Source of the DNA: an uncultured Pseudomonadota bacterium
Lineage (GTDB): Bacteria; Myxococcota; UBA796
Direction: 5' to 3'
Assembly: GCA_913040875.1 (NCBI GenBank)
Contig: CAJWHX010000151.1
Span: 1-7,696 of the forward strand
DNA: 7,696 nt
Positions 1 through 5,267 of the stretch are shown one piece after another (positions within the stretch are counted from its first letter, which is position 1; every line of letters starts with the position of its first letter). The notes under the pieces are model-generated. The model saw only the letters and a list, made by a program, of their open reading frames with translations. It searched no databases and was not told where the DNA came from. The translations under genes and the position numbers were made by a program.

Positions 1-128
1 GCTTGTGACGGAGTGACGGCCATTTTGATGACCCATAATGTTGGATAGAGTACAGCCAAACAGGTCAGCATCAATACTGAATGCCAGAGAATTTGCTTGG
101 ATAGCGAAGGAGCGTTCGTGGTTCTCAT
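1..128 (-). CDS. malG: Sugar ABC transporter permease, MalG type (N-terminal fragment, cut by window edge)
   Basis: Only the first 42 codons are in the window. The peptide starts MRTTNAPSLSKQILWHS and runs into a hydrophobic segment (about residues 17-36) followed by VIKMAVTPSQ, the usual layout of a MalG-type inner-membrane permease: short cytoplasmic N-terminus, first membrane helix, then the start of the first periplasmic loop. MalG partners MalF to form the membrane channel of CUT1-family sugar importers. Its ATG overlaps the TGA of the upstream fused permease gene (ATGA, positions 125-128), and a strong GGAGG ribosome site lies inside the end of that gene, so the two are translationally coupled. 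The family call rests on a short fragment plus position directly after a MalF-type permease. The substrate is unknown. Confidence 0.82.
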   Translation of the reverse strand, partial: MRTTNAPSLSKQILWHSVLMLTCLAVLYPTLWVIKMAVTPSQ

Positions 129-2269
129 ATCGTTTTCCTCCCCGCGATCTTGTTGCCCAACTTAGAGTATCCGTACAAAATAAAGAAGATTAGGACTGCA
201 TAGGCAGATGCGTATCCATATCGATTGCCACGAGAGAAGGCCCAACGATAGGCGTCTGAAATCAGAATGTCTGTACTGGAATCCGGCTCTCCCGCACTCA
301 CAAGATAAATCACGTTGAACATATTGAATGTCCAAACCGATCCCAAGACCACTGCCGGAAGAAGAGCTGGTTTCAGTAGAGGCAATGTAATGTGCCAGAA
401 TCTCTGAAAGCCACTGGCACCATCTACCGATGCTGCATCTTCGAGGTCTCGAGGAATGGATTGTAGAGCACCGAGTGAAACAACCATCATAAACGGAAAG
501 CCAAGCCACGTATTGGTGATTAGATTTGCCGCGAACGACGTGCTGAACTGGGCGAACCATGAAACGGGTTCCAAACCTAGTGAGGTCAAGAGCCCATTGA
601 TCGCCCCAAACTGTTGATGGAACATCCCTTTCCAGATCAGTGCTGTGATGTAATTTGGAATTGCCCACGGGACGATGAGCAACACTCTGTATATACCCTT
701 AAACTTCAGCCATGGTTCTCTCAATAGCAAAGCGAGCGCCAGTCCAATCCCGACGTGTAGAAATAGATTGCCAACGGTCCATCCGATTGTAACGATGAGG
801 GTAAAATAGAAGGATAAAGAAGATGTAAGAGGCCAATCTCTCGCCAAGATGATGTCCAAGAAGTTTGCGAGTCCAACGAAGGTGAACTCACCTTGATGGT
901 GGGCAAACAACGATACTAAGGCTCCGACTACAAATGGGAGTGCCGTCAGCAGAGTCATCGCAAGAGCCGCTGGTGCAACGTATAAATAGGCTGTCTTAGA
1001 CTTCCACACTTCTTCTTTGACTCGGGAAAACGTTCGCCAAAACCACCAGGCACCGGCTAGTAAACCAGCAAGAGCCACGATAATATATGGAATTGGGTTG
1101 GCTTTTTGTGGAGCGGGTTTCGTGTAGATGGCGTATTCTACGGCGGCTTGTTCCAGTGCTTGTGTACCGGTCATGGCACCCCTATGTACACGCCGAATCG
1201 CACGAGCAAGAGGTTCCCATACTGCAGTCATGGTCGGGATGTTGGGAGTTGGGACACTGTTCAACATTTGTGCTTTGAATGCTGATAATACAGGGTCCTC
1301 TGTCAATGCAGGATTGTCCCACGCTGCCTTATTGGGGATGACCTGCGCAGCCTCTAAGGCTCGCTTTGTCGCCACTTCTAAGGAAGCCAAATGCGCGGCA
1401 AGATCTTCGGCGGCATCTGGGTTTGGACTGAATGCGGATACAAAAGCGGCTTCAACGGTGAGTAACGGTTTTGCTGGAAGCTGAGTGTCTGATACAATCG
1501 GCAGTGGATGAATAGAGTATTCTACACCGTCAGCGATTGAAGAGAGGAACCAAGGACCACTGATGGTCATCGCTGCCTGATTGCTGTTGAAGAGGTGCGT
1601 GGCCAATGCCGCATCCGGTTGTTTCGGAAGCAAATCAGCGTCGTCCATACGCTTCATAAAATCGAGAGATTGTGCATTCGCCTCGACGTCGAAAGTACTG
1701 TTGCCATCGTCATCAAAGAATCCGCCACCAAACCCGAAGAGCCAAGGCATGTGAAAATATGCGTCGGTTGCTGCATACGCCAATGGTACAACGTCTTCCG
1801 GAAGACCATCGGCTAAGCGAAACAAGTCGTCAGTTTCCGCCGGTGGATTGGAAATGAGGGCATCATTGGTGTACAACACGAGAGATTTTACGGCCAGTGG
1901 TACGGCATAGGTCTCCTTGCCGAACTGCACAGCTTCAGCGGCAACATCGAAGAACCCTAGGTTTTCGTTCGTGGATGGGTCAATCGAAGAAATTAGTCCA
2001 GATTCTACCCAAGCGCCAATCTTTTCATGGGCGTAAATGAATACGTCTGGTCCATTGTTGCGCGGTATAGCGGATTCGAGTTTGTTTCCATACGCATCGT
2101 AGGCAACAGGAAGAACCTCAACATCAATATTGGGGTGGTCGTCATCGTATTCTTGAAGGATGGTTTCCAGAACATCAGCTTCGGCATCGCGATAGGCGTG
2201 CCAAACTTTTAAGACGGTAGGGGACTCTGCATGAGCACTTCCCATCCATGCGACGAATAGAGATAGCAT
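125..2269 (-). CDS. malF: Fused sugar-binding protein and MalF-type permease (MalE-MalF fusion)
   Basis: One 714-residue frame joins two parts of a CUT1 sugar importer. Residues 1-14 (MLSLFVAWMGSAHA) look like a short signal peptide ending in AHA. Residues 15 to about 385 resemble MalE-type binding proteins: KVWHAY near the start, NGPDVFIYAHEKIGAWVESGL at about 72-92, AVPLAVKSLVLYTND at 122-136 and a GPW motif at 238-240. A membrane helix at about 392-411 tethers this domain, followed by basic cytoplasmic residues. The permease core follows with about six helices (428-452, 485-513, 525-546, 580-600, 635-655, 686-703). The EAA loop is clear at 609-630 (EDAASVDGASG, then ITLP) and would dock on the ATPase. 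The charge pattern fits a periplasmic binding domain and a cytoplasmic C-terminus. The loop after the first core helix is short, so the large periplasmic P2 loop of E. coli MalF is absent. The ATG lies 5 bp after the previous stop with only a weak purine-rich ribosome site, suggesting coupling. Substrate specificity cannot be read from the sequence. Confidence 0.92.
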   Translation of the reverse strand: MLSLFVAWMGSAHAESPTVLKVWHAYRDAEADVLETILQEYDDDHPNIDVEVLPVAYDAYGNKLESAIPRNNGPDVFIYAHEKIGAWVESGLISSIDPSTNENLGFFDVAAEAVQFGKETYAVPLAVKSLVLYTNDALISNPPAETDDLFRLADGLPEDVVPLAYAATDAYFHMPWLFGFGGGFFDDDGNSTFDVEANAQSLDFMKRMDDADLLPKQPDAALATHLFNSNQAAMTISGPWFLSSIADGVEYSIHPLPIVSDTQLPAKPLLTVEAAFVSAFSPNPDAAEDLAAHLASLEVATKRALEAAQVIPNKAAWDNPALTEDPVLSAFKAQMLNSVPTPNIPTMTAVWEPLARAIRRVHRGAMTGTQALEQAAVEYAIYTKPAPQKANPIPYIIVALAGLLAGAWWFWRTFSRVKEEVWKSKTAYLYVAPAALAMTLLTALPFVVGALVSLFAHHQGEFTFVGLANFLDIILARDWPLTSSLSFYFTLIVTIGWTVGNLFLHVGIGLALALLLREPWLKFKGIYRVLLIVPWAIPNYITALIWKGMFHQQFGAINGLLTSLGLEPVSWFAQFSTSFAANLITNTWLGFPFMMVVSLGALQSIPRDLEDAASVDGASGFQRFWHITLPLLKPALLPAVVLGSVWTFNMFNVIYLVSAGEPDSSTDILISDAYRWAFSRGNRYGYASAYAVLIFFILYGYSKLGNKIAGRKTI
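137..141 (-). promoter_or_regulatory. Ribosome binding site of malG
   Basis: On the minus strand the sequence reads GGAGG, eight bases before the malG ATG at 128. It lies within the last codons of the fused permease gene. It supports the overlapping ATGA start rather than a later one. Confidence 0.75.
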
Positions 2270-2274
2270 TGGAT

Positions 2275-3144
2275 TTACTTTTTCTGTGGTTGATTGTGTA
2301 GCGGTGCTTGAAAAGAAGGCTTTTGACCTGTAGGCTTACCATGTAATGGGGGACCGTGCTTTTGCACAGGTTGCTGAGGCTTGCTCATACCAGTTTTGGT
2401 CTTTAAATCTTCTGGTTTGAGACTCCCTTTGAGGGGCTTTTCCTCCTGCGCAGGGCAACGATTGGGGAACTTCTTGTAATTGGCGACATTTTTGAGACAG
2501 ATGCTGTTCATGGTGGGATCTCCATCACAACTGCCTACATTGGAGCATGCAACGGATGCTGCGACATAAAATGCGATTCTGTCTGGGTAAGGTGACTTTG
2601 CAGCTGCCACTCGAGCCACCTCTTCGGCATCTGGAGCCGTATACCACCACCGCTGCATCGCGTGTCCCAAACAGTCTCGAATATATGGACCGACATGGTT
2701 TATGCAGTAGTCCATTTGTATCAATACATCAGGATTGGGTCTGAAGTCGATCAGTTCGAACGTACAATCTGGATTGCCATCACAAATCTTCAGTAAGAAA
2801 TCCATATCCATTCCTGAATTGGCATTCATACGACCTGAAACCCAAGCGTGACGACATTCTTTTTCCCAAGTTCCAGCCATGGGACAGAGTCGTTCAACCT
2901 CATCTACATTCGGGAATCCACCAGCGAACTTGTAAATACAATAGCCATAGACATCTTCATCTTGCTTGTACGGTTCGCATTGGGGTATACCACCATCTGG
3001 AGGTGGTAAGCCAGCCTCACCAGTAGCGTTGGGATCGATTGTTACTGGTTCGGTAGGTGGTTCACCACAACCTATCGTTTCAAGTGTGGTGAAGAGAGTC
3101 GTCGCATACAGTAAGAGCGATCTCGTCCATCCAAAAGTGCGCAC
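2275..3144 (-). CDS. Cysteine-rich lipoprotein with Lys/Pro/Gln-rich tail, unknown function
   Basis: This 289-residue protein is not a family I recognise. The start is GTG at 3144, backed by an AAGGA site eight bases upstream. The N-terminus has Arg2 and Arg8, a hydrophobic stretch at about 9-21, and ETIGC with Cys26 as the probable lipidated residue; Thr rather than Leu at -3 makes the lipobox imperfect. A Pro/Asp/Gly linker (about 27-55) follows. The body holds twelve more cysteines (56, 69, 87, 97, 121, 127, 147, 158, 200, 206, 216, 230), an even number that suits up to six disulfides in the periplasm or outside. From about 235 to 289 the tail is low-complexity and basic, rich in Lys, Pro, Gln and His. 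It overlaps the upstream lipoprotein gene by 73 bp and sits 5 bp before the MalEF fusion. A role in capturing or handing over substrate is possible but unproven. Confidence 0.8.
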   Translation of the reverse strand: MRTFGWTRSLLLYATTLFTTLETIGCGEPPTEPVTIDPNATGEAGLPPPDGGIPQCEPYKQDEDVYGYCIYKFAGGFPNVDEVERLCPMAGTWEKECRHAWVSGRMNANSGMDMDFLLKICDGNPDCTFELIDFRPNPDVLIQMDYCINHVGPYIRDCLGHAMQRWWYTAPDAEEVARVAAAKSPYPDRIAFYVAASVACSNVGSCDGDPTMNSICLKNVANYKKFPNRCPAQEEKPLKGSLKPEDLKTKTGMSKPQQPVQKHGPPLHGKPTGQKPSFQAPLHNQPQKK

Positions 3145-3398
3145 AGTTCTTGTCCTTTTTGTTGATTGATTTCATTGTTGTGAAGTTTGATCCACTTGGC
3201 GACGGCTGCACCGCGAATCATCGGATCCACCATTTGTTTTCCTGTCGTGATGACGTCATCAATTTGAGTGACAGGCATTGCAACGAGCCTATCATGGTAG
3301 CAGGAGTCCTTTTGAGTCAGGTCTGTCAGTTTACTACAATCTCCATCGACTGTAGTAGATCCCGAGCAAGCCCAAAGCAGTAAAGTGAGCCACATCAT
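3072..3398 (-). CDS. Small cysteine-containing lipoprotein, unknown function
   Basis: This 108-residue protein begins MMWLTLLLWACSGS: a very short hydrophobic signal with no basic residue and a WAC lipobox, giving Cys11 as the lipid anchor. Four further cysteines at 21, 33, 86 and 97 could form two disulfides, one pair near each end of the mature protein. The C-terminal part around 86-106 (CALLDGRDRSYCMRRLSSPH) is basic. Its ATG overlaps the TGA of the DUF3347-type gene (ATGA, 3395-3398), with GGGGT upstream as a plausible ribosome site. Its last 23 codons overlap the start of the next lipoprotein gene, which encodes its signal peptide in another frame. I do not recognise the family. The short frame is supported mainly by the lipobox and the operon packing. 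Confidence 0.72.
   Translation of the reverse strand: MMWLTLLLWACSGSTTVDGDCSKLTDLTQKDSCYHDRLVAMPVTQIDDVITTGKQMVDPMIRGAAVAKWIKLHNNEINQQKGQELCALLDGRDRSYCMRRLSSPHLKR
3153..3157 (-). promoter_or_regulatory. Ribosome binding site that sets the GTG start at 3144
   Basis: The minus strand reads AAGGA eight bases before GTG at 3144, within the coding sequence of the preceding lipoprotein. There is no other in-frame ATG, GTG or TTG between this GTG and the lipobox, so this site decides the start despite the long overlap. Confidence 0.65.
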
Positions 3399-3931
3399 TC
3401 AAACACCCCGCACGTTAGCATTTCTGAACCGTAATATGGATTGCTGATGGTTTCTTCCGTCTGGAGCCATCGTCCAGGTGCCATCGGACAAAACGCCGTA
3501 ATGACGGTTATGGTTGAGTCGCTTTTATCCGCTGTATGCCTTTTTCCGAAGTCTACCATCAGCTGACTCGCTGTTTCAAAATCGTCTTGGATATCCTTGC
3601 GAGAGAGAGTACTCCAATACTGCGGACCGTCAATCCACTCTTTCAATCCCTCTGCTTCAGCCAGCTCTGCAAACTCAGGTGTACTGGTAAACGCAACGAT
3701 ACTTGTGATGGCTTCTTTGGTTTTCACATCATCGTCCGCTGCCATGGCCCGAGTCAAACTGAGGTATTGACCTAGAAAATCCCGAGCCTGCTTGGTATCA
3801 CAGCATTCGAACGATTTGGTCTTGAAGTCATCCGCCTTTGGAGAAGGATGCTTTTGTACCTGTACCAAAATATCTTTGCCACTGGGTTCATCCGTACTGT
3901 TACAGGCCAATAATAAAGTAAGGTACAACAT
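3395..3931 (-). CDS. DUF3347-type lipoprotein, possible metal-binding
   Basis: This 178-residue protein begins MLYLTLLLACNSTDEPS, a short lipoprotein signal with Cys10 as the anchor. Residues from about 35 to 178 resemble DUF3347: a helical segment (DFLGQYLSLTRAMAADD at 51-67) and then the characteristic ending AFCPMAPGRWLQ, NPYYG, and EMLTCG (about 147-175). In that family, from memory, the C-P-M and final C-G residues are conserved, and the domain occurs with copper or heavy-metal efflux proteins, so Cys148, Met150 and Cys174 are candidate metal ligands. An extra Cys43-Cys44 pair is also present. It is the first gene of the minus-strand operon. The similarity call is firm by eye; the metal role is an inference and fits poorly with a sugar transporter downstream. 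The ribosome site is weak (GGAT about nine bases upstream). Confidence 0.75.
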   Translation of the reverse strand: MLYLTLLLACNSTDEPSGKDILVQVQKHPSPKADDFKTKSFECCDTKQARDFLGQYLSLTRAMAADDDVKTKEAITSIVAFTSTPEFAELAEAEGLKEWIDGPQYWSTLSRKDIQDDFETASQLMVDFGKRHTADKSDSTITVITAFCPMAPGRWLQTEETISNPYYGSEMLTCGVFE

Positions 3932-3951
3932 TTTCGAGATCCGGTTGTGTT

Positions 3952-3969
3952 CTTAAAACATGATTTAAG
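3952..3969. promoter_or_regulatory. 18-bp near-palindrome, candidate operator
   Basis: CTTAAAACATGATTTAAG is a near-perfect inverted repeat: CTTAAA and TTTAAG arms around a CATG centre, with a single A/A mismatch. It lies 20 bp upstream of the ATG of the DUF3347-type lipoprotein, where a repressor or activator site would be expected. The symmetric, two-half-site form suits a dimeric regulator. No regulator family can be named from it. Confidence 0.4.
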
Positions 3970-3990
3970 CTACTGCCTACCTTTAACGGA

Positions 3991-4020
3991 TTGCATGGTT
4001 TTTTACAGTCCCTCTATAAT
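3991..4020 (+). promoter_or_regulatory. Plus-strand promoter candidate, distal
   Basis: TTGCAT (3991-3996) and a perfect TATAAT (4015-4020) are separated by 18 bp. If used, it would start about 4027 and leave a leader of about 150 bases before the membrane protein ATG at 4180. The -35 matches the consensus poorly, so the call rests on the -10 box. Confidence 0.35.
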
Positions 4021-4033
4021 TTTCCCCTCTATA
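4010..4033. repeat. Direct repeat CCCTCTATA, two copies 15 bp apart
   Basis: CCCTCTATA occurs exactly at 4010-4018 and 4025-4033. The first copy overlaps the TATAAT box of the distal promoter candidate. Tandem half-sites at this spacing could bind a regulator, or the match may be chance in an AT-rich region. Confidence 0.4.
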
Positions 4034-4097
4034 TTTGAAAGAGAACGTTCAACTTGTTAGATTTTGTTTGTGTAACGTGCCAATCAAGCACTACGTT

Positions 4098-4116
4098 TAG
4101 ATTTGCATAGATTTGC
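4098..4116. repeat. Direct repeat TAGATTTGC, two copies with 10-bp period
   Basis: TAGATTTGC occurs at 4098-4106 and 4108-4116, and a related TTAGATTT lies about 40 bp earlier. The one-helical-turn spacing puts both copies on the same DNA face. They overlap the -35 and spacer of the proximal plus-strand promoter candidate. Confidence 0.4.
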
Positions 4117-4131
4117 GCGTGCAACTATATC
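4103..4131 (+). promoter_or_regulatory. Plus-strand promoter candidate, proximal
   Basis: TTGCAT (4103-4108), a 17-bp spacer and TATATC (4126-4131) give a plausible sigma-70 promoter about 50 bp upstream of the membrane protein ATG. Both boxes are imperfect. The same TTGCAT hexamer is the -35 of the distal candidate. Confidence 0.33.
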
Positions 4132-4179
4132 TCTTTCCTTTCAAAGGTTTATCGATTGGATAGACAATCTGGAGTGAAC

Positions 4180-4452
4180 ATGAAATCAGAATGGTTTTGG
4201 CTTGTTGGCGGTATACTGGTAGCAGTGGGTCTGCTCTTTATGATCGGTGCCTTTGGTGATACTGGCTTTGGACTCGTATTGGATGGCGTTCAGCAGCAGG
4301 CTTCAGAGACATACTCAAAGTATGGGTATGACGCATCGTTGCAAGTACAGCTAACGTCAAACGGTTGGATTGCGTTGACTTGCATTGTCTTGGGTGCGGC
4401 ATCTTTGGTCGGTGCCAATGCAACGGCTTGGAAAGATACTGAAGGATACTGA
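4180..4452 (+). CDS. Small membrane protein with two transmembrane segments
   Basis: A 90-residue protein starting MKSEWFWLVGG. I chose the ATG at 4180 because GGAG lies five bases upstream; a TTG 24 bases earlier would add eight residues but lacks a comparable site. Residues about 6-26 (FWLVGGILVAVGLLFMIGAF) and 70-88 (IALTCIVLGAASLVGA) form two likely membrane helices. They are joined by a polar stretch of about 40 residues with GVQQQASETYSKYGYDASLQ. Arrangement of charge is weak, so topology is uncertain, though a helical hairpin with both ends on one side is expected. I do not recognise the family. It appears to be transcribed on its own, divergent from the lipoprotein operon and followed by an intrinsic terminator. 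Confidence 0.72.
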   Translation: MKSEWFWLVGGILVAVGLLFMIGAFGDTGFGLVLDGVQQQASETYSKYGYDASLQVQLTSNGWIALTCIVLGAASLVGANATAWKDTEGY

Positions 4453-4520
4453 GTTGGTTCAAACCTAGAATACACCTTTGTGCATAGTGGTTTGGTATTG
4501 ACATGGGCATGGCTTAATTG

Positions 4521-4558
4521 ATACGTGTGGGTTGACAATCCGCACGTATTGCTTTTTT
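4521..4558 (+). terminator. Intrinsic terminator after the two-helix membrane protein gene
   Basis: Arms ATACGTG (4521-4527) and CACGTAT (4543-4549) pair perfectly and extend inward through four more pairs, two of them G-T wobbles, leaving the loop TTGACAA. A run of six T follows at 4553-4558. This is a good Rho-independent terminator for the plus strand. Confidence 0.75.
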
Positions 4559-4560
4559 AT
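4532..4560 (+). promoter_or_regulatory. Promoter candidate embedded in the terminator
   Basis: A perfect TTGACA (4532-4537) sits in the terminator loop. After a 17-bp spacer comes TTTTAT (4555-4560), four of six matches to TATAAT, made by the end of the T-run. Transcription would start about 4567, leaving a very short leader before the ATG at 4579. Another TTGACA at 4498-4503 has no good -10 partner. Confidence 0.35.
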
Positions 4561-4578
4561 CCGATTGATGGAAGATAG

Positions 4579-5148
4579 ATGAAAGAAATAAAAGACAATC
4601 GAGTAATAGTCGATTCTATTGAGAGTACGGTGCATTTACATTGGTCAGGAATTGCAGAGTTGGATCTGATGGCGCTGGTGCAACAAGAAAATGCAGAATA
4701 CCACCTAATTTCCTTTGCCAATGAGGGCTCAGTGGAACACAGTCCATTTATCCAAATGGTCTCTGATTTCGCGTTTGAAGAGATGTCGACGAACAATCAG
4801 GAGATTGTTCGGGTTCATGCCCAAAAGATACAATCTGCACACAGCGTATGGTTCTTTTGTTGGGACTTTGATCATGTGGAGATGCAAAGTGTTGCGCCAT
4901 TTGTAGATCATGAAGTATCCCTTGAATTACGTCAGTCTGACCGATCGATTCGAACGAGCACAGTAGACTCCGTTAACGGGGCAGGAAACACCATTTGTTT
5001 GGCTAGATGGGATGTGAATCCCTTAAACGGAACCGAGGAGGGTGTATTGATTGAAGTGAATCATCCTTTTCATGTGCCCCTAATGGAAGGCATGCCTGAA
5101 GTCTGTAAACATCTGACCGAATGGGTGATTCAGCATCAAGATCAATGA
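4579..5148 (+). CDS. TerD-like protein, divergent
   Basis: A 189-residue soluble protein with no signal peptide or membrane segment. Its layout resembles the TerD fold of tellurite and stress-response proteins: an early ELDLMALV strand (27-34), a SFANEGS segment (45-51), NNQEIVRVHAQKI leading to SVWFFCWDFDH (72-99), an APFVDHEVSLELRQSD segment (106-121), and NTICLARWD (137-145). The acidic calcium-binding loops usual in TerD, including the Asp-rich stretch before the E-x-I strand, are largely missing. Any metal binding is therefore doubtful. GGAAG four bases before the ATG is a good ribosome site. It follows an intrinsic terminator, so it likely has its own promoter or depends on read-through. 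The family assignment is by pattern only; it may instead belong to an unnamed family. Confidence 0.5.
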   Translation: MKEIKDNRVIVDSIESTVHLHWSGIAELDLMALVQQENAEYHLISFANEGSVEHSPFIQMVSDFAFEEMSTNNQEIVRVHAQKIQSAHSVWFFCWDFDHVEMQSVAPFVDHEVSLELRQSDRSIRTSTVDSVNGAGNTICLARWDVNPLNGTEEGVLIEVNHPFHVPLMEGMPEVCKHLTEWVIQHQDQ

Positions 5149-5191
5149 GACGATTTGGGGTCAATGTCTCTCCTATTATTGACAGATCGTC
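5149..5191 (+). other. Two-part hairpin directly after the TerD-like gene
   Basis: GACGAT (5149-5154) pairs with ATCGTC (5186-5191), and inside it GTCAAT (5160-5165) pairs with ATTGAC (5178-5183), with a 12-base loop and an asymmetric internal bulge. It begins one base after the stop codon. No T-run follows immediately, so it may stabilise the 3' end or form the upper part of a termination region rather than act as a terminator itself. Confidence 0.45.
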
Positions 5192-5196
5192 AGAAC

Positions 5197-5232
5197 CGCA
5201 TACGCTTTAAGTATGTGAGGTATTTATTTTTT
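5197..5232 (+). terminator. Weak terminator candidate
   Basis: A seven-pair stem, CGCATAC (5197-5203) with GTATGTG (5211-5217), has one G-T wobble and the loop GCTTTAA. A T-rich tract ends in TTTTTTC by 5232, but it starts several bases after the stem. Termination before the prenyl-synthase-like gene is plausible but may be partial. Confidence 0.35.
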
Positions 5233-5267
5233 CTGAGAGAATTGTTAACCGTCTCCGTCGTCGAGGC

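Larger units (their letters stand above)
3932..4179. other. Divergent intergenic control region
   Basis: About 250 bp separate the minus-strand lipoprotein operon from the plus-strand membrane protein gene. No convincing coding frame lies here. It contains a near-palindrome next to the lipoprotein start, two plus-strand promoter candidates and two short direct repeats, each listed separately. I found no confident minus-strand promoter with consensus spacing, although one must drive the operon. Confidence 0.6.

Noticed and set aside
162..668. Minus-strand open frame of 168 codons
   Set aside because: It is an out-of-frame shadow within the permease half of the fusion, with low-quality composition rich in Ser, Cys and Arg.
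1128..1484. Plus-strand open frame of 118 codons
   Set aside because: It lies opposite the MalEF fusion, which has clear domain motifs. The plus-strand translation has no recognisable pattern and no ribosome site.
3072..3144. Possible frameshift joining the two Cys-containing lipoproteins into one gene
   Set aside because: The second gene has its own ribosome site, hydrophobic signal segment and lipobox, which would make no sense inside a fused mature protein.
3248..3261. Perfect 14-bp palindrome TGATGACGTCATCA
   Set aside because: It lies inside the coding sequence of the small lipoprotein, where it encodes IDDVIT. There is no nearby promoter, so chance or coding constraint is the simpler reading.
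4047..4052. Minus-strand TTGAAC as -35 for the lipoprotein operon
   Set aside because: No -10 box lies at 16-18 bp spacing; the nearest TATAGA is only 13 bp away.
4156..4179. TTG start adding eight residues to the two-helix membrane protein
   Set aside because: The ATG at 4180 has a well-placed GGAG, and the extra residues add nothing recognisable.
4238..4538. Two minus-strand frames opposite the small membrane protein
   Set aside because: They overlap the better-supported plus-strand gene and its terminator, and show no signal peptide, family motif or ribosome site.
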